Part shown: one piece after another, positions 55,888 to 64,000 of the stretch
Position numbering within the stretch: the first letter of the stretch is position 1
Layout of the letters: every line of letters begins with the position of its first letter
DNA from: Candidatus Desulfofervidaceae bacterium
Lineage (GTDB): Bacteria > Desulfobacterota > Desulfofervidia > Desulfofervidales > Desulfofervidaceae
Direction: 5' to 3'
Assembly (NCBI GenBank): GCA_027038965.1
Contig: JALWFG010000005.1
Location: 248,001 to 312,000, forward strand
Length of the DNA: 64,000 nt
Translations under genes and position numbers: made by a program
Notes under the pieces: generated by a model
What the model was told of the DNA's origin: nothing
Database searches by the model: none
What the model saw: only the letters and a program-made list of their open reading frames with translations

Positions 55888-57630
55888 GTGAAGGACAAAC
55901 TTAATTTAACAAATAATTTGGAGATTCTTAATCTCATCGAAATCCTTTCTACTGCCTTAGGGAAAGATGCCAAACTTAAGGTTAAACCTGGTCAAAGTTG
56001 GCACTACGAATATGAAAAAAACACCTTAGAATTTCCTCAAGGGCTTATTTTTAAATATTCCTTAGATGAAATCGCGGGGTTTATCCTTCATGAGATAGGA
56101 CATCGTCATATTACGAGGGTAAACCCTAACCATAAAGTCTTTAAACACCTTTTCGAAAAGGATTATCGCAAATTGCTCTTTTATGTCTTTGAAGATATAA
56201 GATGCAACGAGTGGGTTACTTCCCATTTTTTAGGAGCAAGACCGTATTTAGAACGGGTTTATAATAAACTCATTTCAAAGGACTTATCCCAAACCGATTA
56301 TGTAAATTATCTCCAAAAGAAGCTTTCTCAAGATATCCACCCCTATCTCTTTTATCCTCATCTGGAATTCATTTTTTGTATTTTATACTTCTGGCAGTTT
56401 CAAAAACTGCCACCTTTTATTCTTAATCCAGAGGTTAAAGAAATCTTAGAAAACAATTTAAATCTCTTTAAAGCACTCTTTAACAGCTATCCTAAGGAAT
56501 CCGATGGTGAAAGGGAAAAGTTTACCCTCACCTTAGAAATGGCCAAGCGGATTGTAAACGAAATTCTACCTGCATACGAAAAACTTGTAGATGCATCTCA
56601 ACAAAAACTTAAGACATCTAAGAATACCAAAAATGAAGAAAATATCCAATTTTTGATTGAACAAAATGCCGGAAGGCTGCTTCAGGAATTTTCTCCCAAA
56701 ATAGAGGACCATTTTGACGAAGATCAAACCCAAAGGGCCTCACCTCAGGGTCAGGAACCCTTATCTCCTTATGATACCCTTAAAAAAATGGGCTTGAAAG
56801 GTCTCATAAACCTTCCAAAAATCTCAAGGGAAATAGAACCCATCTCTTTATATCATCGGCTTTATGCCCAAATATCGCCTTTTATTCAGCATTTTGAAGG
56901 AGTTTTAGAAAACTATCTCTATCAAAATACAAAACCCATTTATACAGGTCATTTTGGTTCAGGACAAAGGCCAGACTTAAGAAAGGCTATGCGTTATACT
57001 CGTAAAATTGAGCAAAACATTCCCTTAGAACCCTCTGACACCAAAATTTTTTTGAGACGAAGACTCCCCACCGAAAGGGAACATTACATTGCCTTGGTAT
57101 TAGACGAATCAGGTTCTATGGCAGAGCCCAAACGCACCGCGGCCTTGAAAGGGCTACTTCTCTTTATGGAAACTTTAAGCCATCTAAAGATAAAATACGC
57201 CTTCATTGGTTTTGCAGATACGGTCGTCGTTCACAAGAAATTTGAAGAGCTAAACCAGGCCCAGCGTGAGCGGGTTTTCAATGAAATTGCGGCCTATATC
57301 CCCCATGGACTCACAGCCGATGCCGATGCCATTTCTTACACTACTCATCTTTTAAAAAGGGAATCCAAGCAGGGATTAAAACTCATAATTGTGATTACTG
57401 ACGGAGAGGGCAACGTAAATCATACGGGCAAAGGCCTAATGGAACTTCAACAAGAGGCTCAAAGGGCAGGCATAGAGGTCATTGGAATTGGAATCGGAGG
57501 ATTTATCACTGATGTAAAAAAATATTATCAAAATGCCATTCAAATAAGGTCACTAAAAGAGTTACCCTTGGCCTTGGGCCATATATTGGAAAAAAGAATT
57601 ATGGAGAGCTACCTTGAAAATCCCTTATGA
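55888..57630 (+). CDS. VWA-domain protein with an N-terminal HExxH metalloprotease-like motif
   Basis: A 580-residue protein without a signal peptide. The N-terminal part (about residues 15-260) has HEIGHRH near residue 68, the zinc-binding HExxH form of gluzincins, followed by YVFEDIRCNEW, where an acidic third ligand could lie. A middle region (about 270-400) is less clear. Residues about 400-570 are a VWA domain with a complete MIDAS (DESGSMA near 406, then FADT and ITDGEG). VWA proteins of the CobT/MoxR-partner class look similar. The GTG start at 55888 is the only plausible one. It overlaps the AAA+ gene by 17 bases. Confidence 0.85.
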   Translation: MKDKLNLTNNLEILNLIEILSTALGKDAKLKVKPGQSWHYEYEKNTLEFPQGLIFKYSLDEIAGFILHEIGHRHITRVNPNHKVFKHLFEKDYRKLLFYVFEDIRCNEWVTSHFLGARPYLERVYNKLISKDLSQTDYVNYLQKKLSQDIHPYLFYPHLEFIFCILYFWQFQKLPPFILNPEVKEILENNLNLFKALFNSYPKESDGEREKFTLTLEMAKRIVNEILPAYEKLVDASQQKLKTSKNTKNEENIQFLIEQNAGRLLQEFSPKIEDHFDEDQTQRASPQGQEPLSPYDTLKKMGLKGLINLPKISREIEPISLYHRLYAQISPFIQHFEGVLENYLYQNTKPIYTGHFGSGQRPDLRKAMRYTRKIEQNIPLEPSDTKIFLRRRLPTEREHYIALVLDESGSMAEPKRTAALKGLLLFMETLSHLKIKYAFIGFADTVVVHKKFEELNQAQRERVFNEIAAYIPHGLTADADAISYTTHLLKRESKQGLKLIIVITDGEGNVNHTGKGLMELQQEAQRAGIEVIGIGIGGFITDVKKYYQNAIQIRSLKELPLALGHILEKRIMESYLENPL

Positions 57631-60600
57631 AAGTCTAATAGAAGTCTACCTTGAACTTAAGCAAAAATGGCCTTTTTTAAATCTTCGACACCTCAAACGG
57701 GCCGTTCAAGCCCTTGACTATCTTCAAAAGGTCAAGCATCCCCATGCCTTTAATGAAGCCGTAACCTATGCCTTTGCCCAGGGGCAAGAAAAAGAAAACA
57801 TCCAAAGCCACCTCAACCCAAAATTCCAAAGGCCTAGAGAAACCAATCTTTCATTTATCCCCCAAAATCTAGAAGATTTATTATCATACCTCCAAGGGTT
57901 TGTTAAACAAGAAGTCGTTAACGAGAAAGATTTACGCACCGCCTTTGAAATTCTCTTAAACCTTTTAAACCATCAAAACACCATAGTAAGGGTATGGGCC
58001 TTAAAAACTATCTATTCTCTAATGCCCAATGAATTCATTAGGGAAGTGTGTTTTGAAGAACTAAAGGATTATTTAAACAGTTCCAATTGGCAATTAAAGG
58101 AACAGGCAAGTGCTTGCTTATGTAATATTGCCCTTGAATCGGTGAAACAAAACCAAGAAAAATGCATAAATCTTTTAAAGGAGCTTACAAACCATCCTGA
58201 CTGGCATGTCTTTCAAACCGCGGCCAAGGCCTTGGCCAAGGCCTATGCTATGCTTGCCACAGGTGGAAGCAAAGATTTTCTAAACCAACTTTTTGATCTC
58301 CTTAAGGCCTCCCAAACGGAATTGGTCTTGGCAGGGCTCCAACAAATAAGCTGGCTCTACCCTAGGCTTGAAAAGGACCAAAGGCCAGAGCTTACTCCTA
58401 TTTTAGAACTTCTTGGTGAAAACAATCTTGATATCTGCACCATGGCTATAGAAACCTTGGGAGAGATTTATGCCATTAAGCCTCCCAGTCCTTCAGAACT
58501 CCGTCTCCTTGAAAGGAAGGCTCATAGCCCCTATAGTCGGGTAAGGGAGAAGGCTACCTTTGCTCTAGGAAAGGTTTATTTGAATTTATTTAAAAATAAG
58601 CGCAAGGTTGATTTGAACCTGCTCCATCTCTTGCTTGAAGACGAAGATTGGAGGGTGAGGATTGCAGCCATCAATGCCCTCTATCCCCTATATATAACCA
58701 TGATAAAGGCCCACCAAAACCCTCCCTTAGAAAAAATAGAAAAACGGCTTGGAGACCGCTATAGTCCCGTAATTAATGCTGCTGCTCAAGCCCTAGGGAA
58801 AATATGCGCCGAAAAAACTCTCTTAGGAAACAATTCCTGCCTCAAGGACCTTGAATCGCGGTTTAATCTGAAGGACTGGCACCTCAGCCGTAAAATTTCT
58901 ATTGCCTTGGCTCAGGTTTATACCTTTATGGCCTATCAGGGGGATAAAACAGCTCAAAAAAAATTAGAACAAATGCTAGAAAATAGAGATTTTTACGTCT
59001 CTATCGTGGCCATTGGTTCCTTGACCAGCATTTACAAAGACATCGTTTTAAAGGGGGAAAAACCGCCCCTAGAAAAATTAGAACCTCTTTTAGAACATCC
59101 AAAGATATATGTCCGCATAAGTGTCATTTCTTCATTGGCCGAGATATATGCCACCCTGGCCTTAAAGAAACAAATGGAATACCTAAAGATACTAGAGGAA
59201 TGGCTAGAAGGTAATGACCCTGATATTGTTAAAGCAGCCGCCGATAATCTTATTCAAGTCTATGGCCATTTTTTTCTGGAAGGTAAGCAAGAATATTTGC
59301 CCAAAATCTTGAAAATGCTTTCCATAAATGAACCCGCTGTGGTTCAGGACGCAAGTAGGGTTCTTAATTCATTTGTTTCCAAGGTGTTTCAAATGCCAGA
59401 AAATCAAAGGACGCTAAAAAAGGCCCTTTCCTTTTTTGAAAGGCATCTAAATAAAAGACTTGAATCCCCGCTAAAGGGTAGCCATGCTTCGGCCATTAAA
59501 ATCAAGGACGACTGGATTAAAATAGGCCTTCTGTTCCTTGAAAGGAAGGAGCAATTCCCCATTTTCCCTTGCGTCTTTACGACCTCAAGTTTTCAAATGT
59601 TGAAGGTTATTGCCTTAGCCACCTTACTCAAGCATCCTGTTTTGCTTCTAGGCCCTACCTCTACTGGTAAAAGTTTTCTTATCAAATGGCTAGCTCAGGC
59701 CTTGGGATATCAACACATCTCTTATACCATTAACCCTTACACCTCTAAATTTGAACTAATTGGTGGCATCAAACCAGACAAGCAGGGCCACTTCCGCTGG
59801 CAAGATGGGGTCTGCCTTCAAGCGGCCAAAGAGGGAAAGTGGCTTGTCTTAGAGGAAATTAATCTCGCCTCCTCTGAGGTAATAGAAATTCTAAACGACT
59901 ACCTTACTACAGGCACTTTTATTTATTCCCAAGAAGGCATCCAGAAAAAACTCATTCCTCATCCGAACTTTAGATTATTTGCTACCGCCAATCCAGAAAG
60001 TTATGCCCAGAGGCAAAGATTATCCTCCGTATTTCTCTCCAGATGGCAAGTTTATTACCAAAGCCCCCTTCCAGAGCAAGAAATTGCCGAAATACTAAGC
60101 AGCCTTTTTGAAATTCCAGCCTCGTTTAGTCTCCTGGCTGCCCGTTTTCATAAAACCCTAGAAGACCAGGCTGAGGCCAAAATTATTGGGAGGGATGAAA
60201 AAGACGGCTATATTTTCTCTCTAAGGGACATTATGCAGTTGGGGAAAAGGCTTAGGGAAATCTTTACTTCGTCATCTTCAGAGGAAAAGATGCTTCTGGA
60301 CCTGTTTTTTGCCTTCTATGAAGTTTATTTAACCAGAATCCGAAAAGAAACAGAAAGAAAAGCTTTGCTTACCCTCTTAGATACTTATTTGGGCCTTAAG
60401 GCAAAAGGAATAGATATGGAAACGAGCCTTTCAAACCAATCCCTGCTCTCCCTTACAAAAAGGCTTAAAGTCGCTCAAGGGGATGCCTTTGTCCCTTCAG
60501 AAGCGTCTTTTATTTGCCCTACGCCTGCCCAAAGACTTATCCTTTACCACATTGTTTCTGCCTTAATTCATGAAGAACATATACTTCTAGTAGGCCCTCC

Positions 60601-61066
60601 GGCCTCAGGAAAAACTACCTTGGTGCGCTATTTGGCCAGTCAGAAAAAGGCAAACCTTTTTTACCTAAATCTCTCCTCAGACTCCAGCTTAGAAGAGCTC
60701 TTAGGTGGATACGTTCAAGATGAGCATGGAAAGTGGGTCTATCAGCCTGGCCTTTTGTTTAGGGCTGTTAAAAACGGAGACTGGCTTCTTATAGATGAAG
60801 CCAATCTAAATCCCCTTTCTGAATATCTAAATACCCTCCTTGACTTTGGTTATATTCTTGATGAAAAAGGTTGCTATTATCATGCCCATCCGCATTTTCG
60901 CCTTTTTCTAGCAATTAATCCCCCTAGCGTCCACCGCTCTAGAAACCTCCTTTCTCCAGCCTTACGCACCCGTTTTTGTGAGATATGGGTTGAAGAACCC
61001 CTAGAAAAAGGTGAAATCGAAGAAATAATGATTAACTGGCTAAAGGAGATAAACCATGAAAAATAA
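57614..61066 (+). CDS. HEAT-repeat protein with two midasin/MoxR-like AAA+ domains
   Basis: A 1150-residue protein starting at TTG 57614, with GGAG 7 bases upstream. Residues about 90-620 are helical HEAT/ARM-type repeats, visible as recurring units such as VRVWALKTIYSLMP and VRIAAINALYPLY. AAA+ module 1 has Walker A LLLGPTSTGKS near 680, Walker B LVLEEIN near 746 and sensor ATANP. Module 2 has LLVGPPASGKT near 994, LLIDEAN near 1058 and LAINPP. Both belong to the AAA_5/midasin/MoxR group. Pairing with a VWA protein is the rule for this group (MoxR-VWA, CobS-CobT, midasin MIDAS). Its end overlaps nrdJ by 11 bases. Confidence 0.87.
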   Translation: MKIPYESLIEVYLELKQKWPFLNLRHLKRAVQALDYLQKVKHPHAFNEAVTYAFAQGQEKENIQSHLNPKFQRPRETNLSFIPQNLEDLLSYLQGFVKQEVVNEKDLRTAFEILLNLLNHQNTIVRVWALKTIYSLMPNEFIREVCFEELKDYLNSSNWQLKEQASACLCNIALESVKQNQEKCINLLKELTNHPDWHVFQTAAKALAKAYAMLATGGSKDFLNQLFDLLKASQTELVLAGLQQISWLYPRLEKDQRPELTPILELLGENNLDICTMAIETLGEIYAIKPPSPSELRLLERKAHSPYSRVREKATFALGKVYLNLFKNKRKVDLNLLHLLLEDEDWRVRIAAINALYPLYITMIKAHQNPPLEKIEKRLGDRYSPVINAAAQALGKICAEKTLLGNNSCLKDLESRFNLKDWHLSRKISIALAQVYTFMAYQGDKTAQKKLEQMLENRDFYVSIVAIGSLTSIYKDIVLKGEKPPLEKLEPLLEHPKIYVRISVISSLAEIYATLALKKQMEYLKILEEWLEGNDPDIVKAAADNLIQVYGHFFLEGKQEYLPKILKMLSINEPAVVQDASRVLNSFVSKVFQMPENQRTLKKALSFFERHLNKRLESPLKGSHASAIKIKDDWIKIGLLFLERKEQFPIFPCVFTTSSFQMLKVIALATLLKHPVLLLGPTSTGKSFLIKWLAQALGYQHISYTINPYTSKFELIGGIKPDKQGHFRWQDGVCLQAAKEGKWLVLEEINLASSEVIEILNDYLTTGTFIYSQEGIQKKLIPHPNFRLFATANPESYAQRQRLSSVFLSRWQVYYQSPLPEQEIAEILSSLFEIPASFSLLAARFHKTLEDQAEAKIIGRDEKDGYIFSLRDIMQLGKRLREIFTSSSSEEKMLLDLFFAFYEVYLTRIRKETERKALLTLLDTYLGLKAKGIDMETSLSNQSLLSLTKRLKVAQGDAFVPSEASFICPTPAQRLILYHIVSALIHEEHILLVGPPASGKTTLVRYLASQKKANLFYLNLSSDSSLEELLGGYVQDEHGKWVYQPGLLFRAVKNGDWLLIDEANLNPLSEYLNTLLDFGYILDEKGCYYHAHPHFRLFLAINPPSVHRSRNLLSPALRTRFCEIWVEEPLEKGEIEEIMINWLKEINHEK

Positions 61067-63245
61067 AATTTCAACCAAACTTCCCTTCACACAAAACGCC
61101 CTCTTTGTCCTAGAAAAACGTTATTTAAAAAGAGATGCTTCAGGGAAGGTGACAGAAAGCCCTGAAGAAATGTTTTGGCGGGTAGCCAAGGTTGTGGCGG
61201 CCGTAGATGCCCTTTATGACAAAGGGGCCAATCTTGAAGAAATCGCCCAAAGGTTCTATGAAATAATGGCCAAGCTTGATTTTCTGCCCAACTCTCCTAC
61301 CTTGATGAATGCCGGGCGAGCCCTAGGTCAGCTTTCGGCCTGTTTTGTGCTTCCGGTTAAAGATTCTATAGAAGGCATTTTTGATTCTTTAAAGCATGCT
61401 GCCCTTATCCACAAAAGTGGAGGAGGCACCGGTTTTTCTTTTTCTCGCATTAGGCCTCAAGGAGACCTTGTTAAAACCACCTACGGTGTCGCCAGCGGAC
61501 CGGTATCTTTTATGCGCATCTACGATGTAGCCACTGAAACCATTAAACAAGGTGGCATGAGACGGGGAGCCAATATGGGCATCTTAAGCGTGCACCACCC
61601 TGATATCGAGCAATTTATTGAAAGCAAGGCAAACAATCAGTTGTTTAGAAATTTTAATATTTCTGTAGCAATAACCAATAATTTTATGGAGGCCTTAAAA
61701 AAAGATGGAGACTACAAGCTCATTAACCCTCGCACCAATCAAGTAGTCAAAAGGCTTTCTGCACATTATATCTTTGACAAAATTGCCGAGGCGGCTTGGC
61801 GAAGCGGCGACCCGGGGGTTATTTTCATAGATACCATCAACGCCGCTAATCCTACTCCTACTCTAGGCAAAATAGAGGCCACCAACCCTTGCGGTGAGCA
61901 ACCACTCTTACCCTACGAAAGCTGCAACCTAGGTTCCATTAATCTTTCTCACTTTGTAGAGAACTCAGGCATAAATTATAAGCGGCTGGGAGAGGTAGTA
62001 GATACAGCGGTGCATTTTCTAGACAATGTGATTGATGCCAATAAATATCCCTTGCCTCAAATAGAAAAAATTACTAAGGCCAACCGTAAAATTGGTCTGG
62101 GCGTTATGGGTTTTGCAGATATGCTTATAAAGCTTGGCATTCCTTATGATTCTGAAAGGGCGGAAAAAATTGCTGCAGAAGTGATGGATTTTATTAACAA
62201 ACGTTCCAAAGAGGCCTCAATAAAGCTGGCTGAAAAAAGGGGAAGCTTCCCAAATTTTGAGAAAAGTATATATCCAGAAAAAGGCTTCAAATATCTCCGC
62301 AACGCCACCACTACTACCATTGCCCCTACAGGCAGCTTAAGTATTATTGCCGGTTGTTCAAGTGGCATTGAACCCCTCTTTGCCCTGGCCTATGAAAGAC
62401 ACATTCTAAACGGCAACATCTTGCAGGAAATCCATCCCTTGTTTTTAGAAGTCGTTAAAAAAGAGGATTTTTACGGAGAAGATTTTTTAAAAGCCATCTC
62501 TCGAGTTGGTTCTATTAAAATGCTTCAAGGCTACCAAATTCCAGAAACACTGAAACGGCTCTTTGTCACCGCCCATGACATTGATTACGAGTGGCATTTA
62601 AGAATCCAAGCCGCCTTTCAAAAACATACCGATAATGCCGTGTCTAAAACCATTAATTTACCTCAAACTGCTACGGTAGAAGATATAAAAAAAATTTACT
62701 TGATGGCCTACAAGCTGGGATTAAAAGGGGTAACCATTTATAGGGATAAAAGCAAACCAGAACAGGTCTTGATGGTTCCCTCAAAAGAAGGAAAAAGAAA
62801 AATTGCCCCTAGACCGCGTCCCAAAATCACTCATGGAATAACCGAACGTGTTATGACAGGCTGTGGCAAGTTATATGTTACCGTCAATTTTGATGAACAT
62901 GGCATCTGCGAGGTCTTTGCCCACATGGGCAAAACTGGAGGCTGTGCGGCCTCGCAAATTGAGGCTACCTGCAGGCTTATCTCTCTAGCCCTTCGCTCAG
63001 GTGTAAAGGTAGAAGCCATTGTTAGACAACTAAGAGGGATTCGTTGTCCCAGGCCTACTTGGAGTGAAGGTAAACAAGTGCTCTCTTGTGCCGATGCCAT
63101 TGCCCAAGTATTGGCAGAAATAGGTCGGGTTCAGGCAGAACCTGTTGAAATTGGTGTGCTTGCCTGCCCTGAATGCGGCGACGTTCTCATCCATGAAGGA
63201 GGATGTGTCACCTGCCGCACCTGTGGTTTTTCCAGATGTGATTGA
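61056..63245 (+). CDS. nrdJ: Adenosylcobalamin-dependent (class II) ribonucleotide reductase
   Basis: Makes deoxyribonucleotides from ribonucleotides using coenzyme B12, without oxygen. The 729-residue protein has SACFVLPVKDSIEGIFD, KSGGGTGFSFSRIRP, the catalytic NPCGEQPLLPYESCNLGS (active-site cysteine near residue 279 and a redox cysteine after it) and NRKIGLGVMGFAD. A TSCPD-type domain (VMTGCGKLYVTV) and a C-terminal zinc ribbon (CPECG, then CRTCGFSRC) complete the NrdJ form. GGAG lies 7 bases before ATG 61056 and the start overlaps the AAA+ gene. Confidence 0.96.
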   Translation: MKNKISTKLPFTQNALFVLEKRYLKRDASGKVTESPEEMFWRVAKVVAAVDALYDKGANLEEIAQRFYEIMAKLDFLPNSPTLMNAGRALGQLSACFVLPVKDSIEGIFDSLKHAALIHKSGGGTGFSFSRIRPQGDLVKTTYGVASGPVSFMRIYDVATETIKQGGMRRGANMGILSVHHPDIEQFIESKANNQLFRNFNISVAITNNFMEALKKDGDYKLINPRTNQVVKRLSAHYIFDKIAEAAWRSGDPGVIFIDTINAANPTPTLGKIEATNPCGEQPLLPYESCNLGSINLSHFVENSGINYKRLGEVVDTAVHFLDNVIDANKYPLPQIEKITKANRKIGLGVMGFADMLIKLGIPYDSERAEKIAAEVMDFINKRSKEASIKLAEKRGSFPNFEKSIYPEKGFKYLRNATTTTIAPTGSLSIIAGCSSGIEPLFALAYERHILNGNILQEIHPLFLEVVKKEDFYGEDFLKAISRVGSIKMLQGYQIPETLKRLFVTAHDIDYEWHLRIQAAFQKHTDNAVSKTINLPQTATVEDIKKIYLMAYKLGLKGVTIYRDKSKPEQVLMVPSKEGKRKIAPRPRPKITHGITERVMTGCGKLYVTVNFDEHGICEVFAHMGKTGGCAASQIEATCRLISLALRSGVKVEAIVRQLRGIRCPRPTWSEGKQVLSCADAIAQVLAEIGRVQAEPVEIGVLACPECGDVLIHEGGCVTCRTCGFSRCD

Positions 63246-63257
63246 CATTTAAGCAAA

Positions 63258-64000
63258 TTATCTATCCGTTACGCTTACTCCATCCCATTCAACCTTGGTA
63301 TCTCTGTTAGCCGAGGAACCAAAATCGGCCTGTTCGCAATCTGAAAAAGAAAAGATTTGATTTGTACAAGTATTATTAGAATAGCCATAGGCCCCTTTTT
63401 GAATAAAGGCTTCCTTATTATTACTAATTTTAGTACAACTAGAATAATCTCCGCCTAAAACATAAATATCCTTGCTACTATTATTAAGAAGCCGATAAAA
63501 CTCTTTACCGCATCCAAGTTTATTATACAAAAGGATAAAACCCTCCCATTTTATTAGGTCGTCTGAATTAGGATTTTGAGACTCATAATCTCTATCACCA
63601 TCGCTATTTTCACCTTCGTATTGTTTGTTATTCCCCTTTGCTAGGATAACAAAAGCTACATTGGCAAAGCTTTTTCCACCATCTAGGGTAACCCGCGTGG
63701 TAGCAGTAGTCACACCGTCAATATAGGCCCCTAGTTGGTGACATATGTTTTGTGAAGTGGTATCAGTCAGGCTTCCATTAATTGCAGGACTTCCCTCTAC
63801 ATCATAATCAAACACTTGCCCATAGGCATCAGAGGACTCGGCCTTAGTAAGACCCAAACTAACATATGGCACCTTGCCTACATATTGGCCGCTGTCTTCT
63901 ATTCCATCAGAATTGGCATCGGCATAAGGCAAACGGCTGTGGTTCAACATATAGCCCACTAAGGCATCTCTAACTATCTCCAATCGGTTTTGAGTTTTTT
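63258..64000 (-). CDS. Pseudopilin-like secreted protein, C-terminal part
   Basis: The frame is open to the end of the window, so the N-terminus (prepilin leader and hydrophobic helix) is outside. The first visible residues read KTQNRLEIVRDALVGYMLNHSRLPYADANSDGIED, the form of type II secretion or type IV pilin-like proteins that have a long helix followed by a PYAD-type segment. Four to six cysteines occur in the rest (CHQLGAY, KLGCGKEF, SSCTKI, NTCTN, DCEQ), which may form disulfides. The gene is convergent with nrdJ. The pilin-like call is from motif pattern; the system is not known. Confidence 0.65.
   Translation of the reverse strand, partial: KTQNRLEIVRDALVGYMLNHSRLPYADANSDGIEDSGQYVGKVPYVSLGLTKAESSDAYGQVFDYDVEGSPAINGSLTDTTSQNICHQLGAYIDGVTTATTRVTLDGGKSFANVAFVILAKGNNKQYEGENSDGDRDYESQNPNSDDLIKWEGFILLYNKLGCGKEFYRLLNNSSKDIYVLGGDYSSCTKISNNKEAFIQKGAYGYSNNTCTNQIFSFSDCEQADFGSSANRDTKVEWDGVSVTDR

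Noticed and set aside
1-64000. tRNA or rRNA genes
   Set aside because: No intergenic stretch shows a cloverleaf or rRNA-like sequence that I can support.

Overview
The window is one contiguous stretch of a low-GC (roughly 40 %) Gram-negative bacterial chromosome. Evidence for a diderm with LPS is direct: fabZ, lpxA, lpxD, lpxI, lpxB, msbA and a Skp/OmpH chaperone sit in one operon. LpxI instead of LpxH, a vitamin-B12-dependent ribonucleotide reductase, candidate sigma-54 promoters and a complete dcw cluster suit a Desulfobacterota-type anaerobe; a relative of Candidatus Desulfofervidus is my guess, not something the sequence proves.

Layout. 1-2.1 kb: end of a peroxiredoxin gene, then glnA behind a sigma-54-type promoter. 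2.1-20.4 kb, minus strand: the dcw cluster mraZ-rsmH-ftsL-ftsI-murE-murF-mraY-murD-ftsW-murG-murC-murB-ftsQ-ftsA-ftsZ, with a radical SAM gene translationally coupled to ftsZ at its end. 20.4-21.1 kb: a gene-free stretch with the mraZ promoter and MraZ boxes, a palindrome, heptamer repeats and the eroded 3' end of an IS200/IS605 tnpB with an omega-RNA-like tail. 21.1-23.4 kb: a second radical SAM gene and a regulator that joins alpha-CTD-like, sigma-region-4-like and XRE domains behind a near-consensus sigma-54 site. 23.4-27.1 kb, minus: lysC-cimA-ATP-grasp operon (aspartate family/isoleucine).

27.4-35.7 kb, plus: glycan cluster (a 1154-residue sulfotransferase/methyltransferase/two-GT2 fusion, a CgeB-like glycosyltransferase, WecB, a methyltransferase-GT-TPR fusion) and coaD, with a third sigma-54-type site in front. 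35.7-42.7 kb, minus: split transketolase, ftsE-ftsX-envC, ctpA and a YibQ-type deacetylase, i.e. a septal peptidoglycan-remodelling operon. 42.9-46.5 kb, plus: a frameshifted tandem universal-stress protein and a P-type ATPase with the Na+/K+-ATPase-type NVPEGLL motif. 46.6-54.2 kb, minus: the skp-lpxD-fabZ-lpxA-lpxI-Gfo/Idh-lpxB-msbA lipid A operon. 54.3 kb: a 19-unit heptamer repeat array.

54.5-63.2 kb, plus: an M24 aminopeptidase-like gene and a three-gene overlapping unit: a VWA protein with an N-terminal HExxH motif, a 1150-residue HEAT-repeat protein with two midasin/MoxR-like AAA+ modules, and the B12-dependent ribonucleotide reductase. This VWA/AAA+/NrdJ unit is the best candidate for an undescribed system. 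The window ends inside a pseudopilin-like gene on the minus strand.
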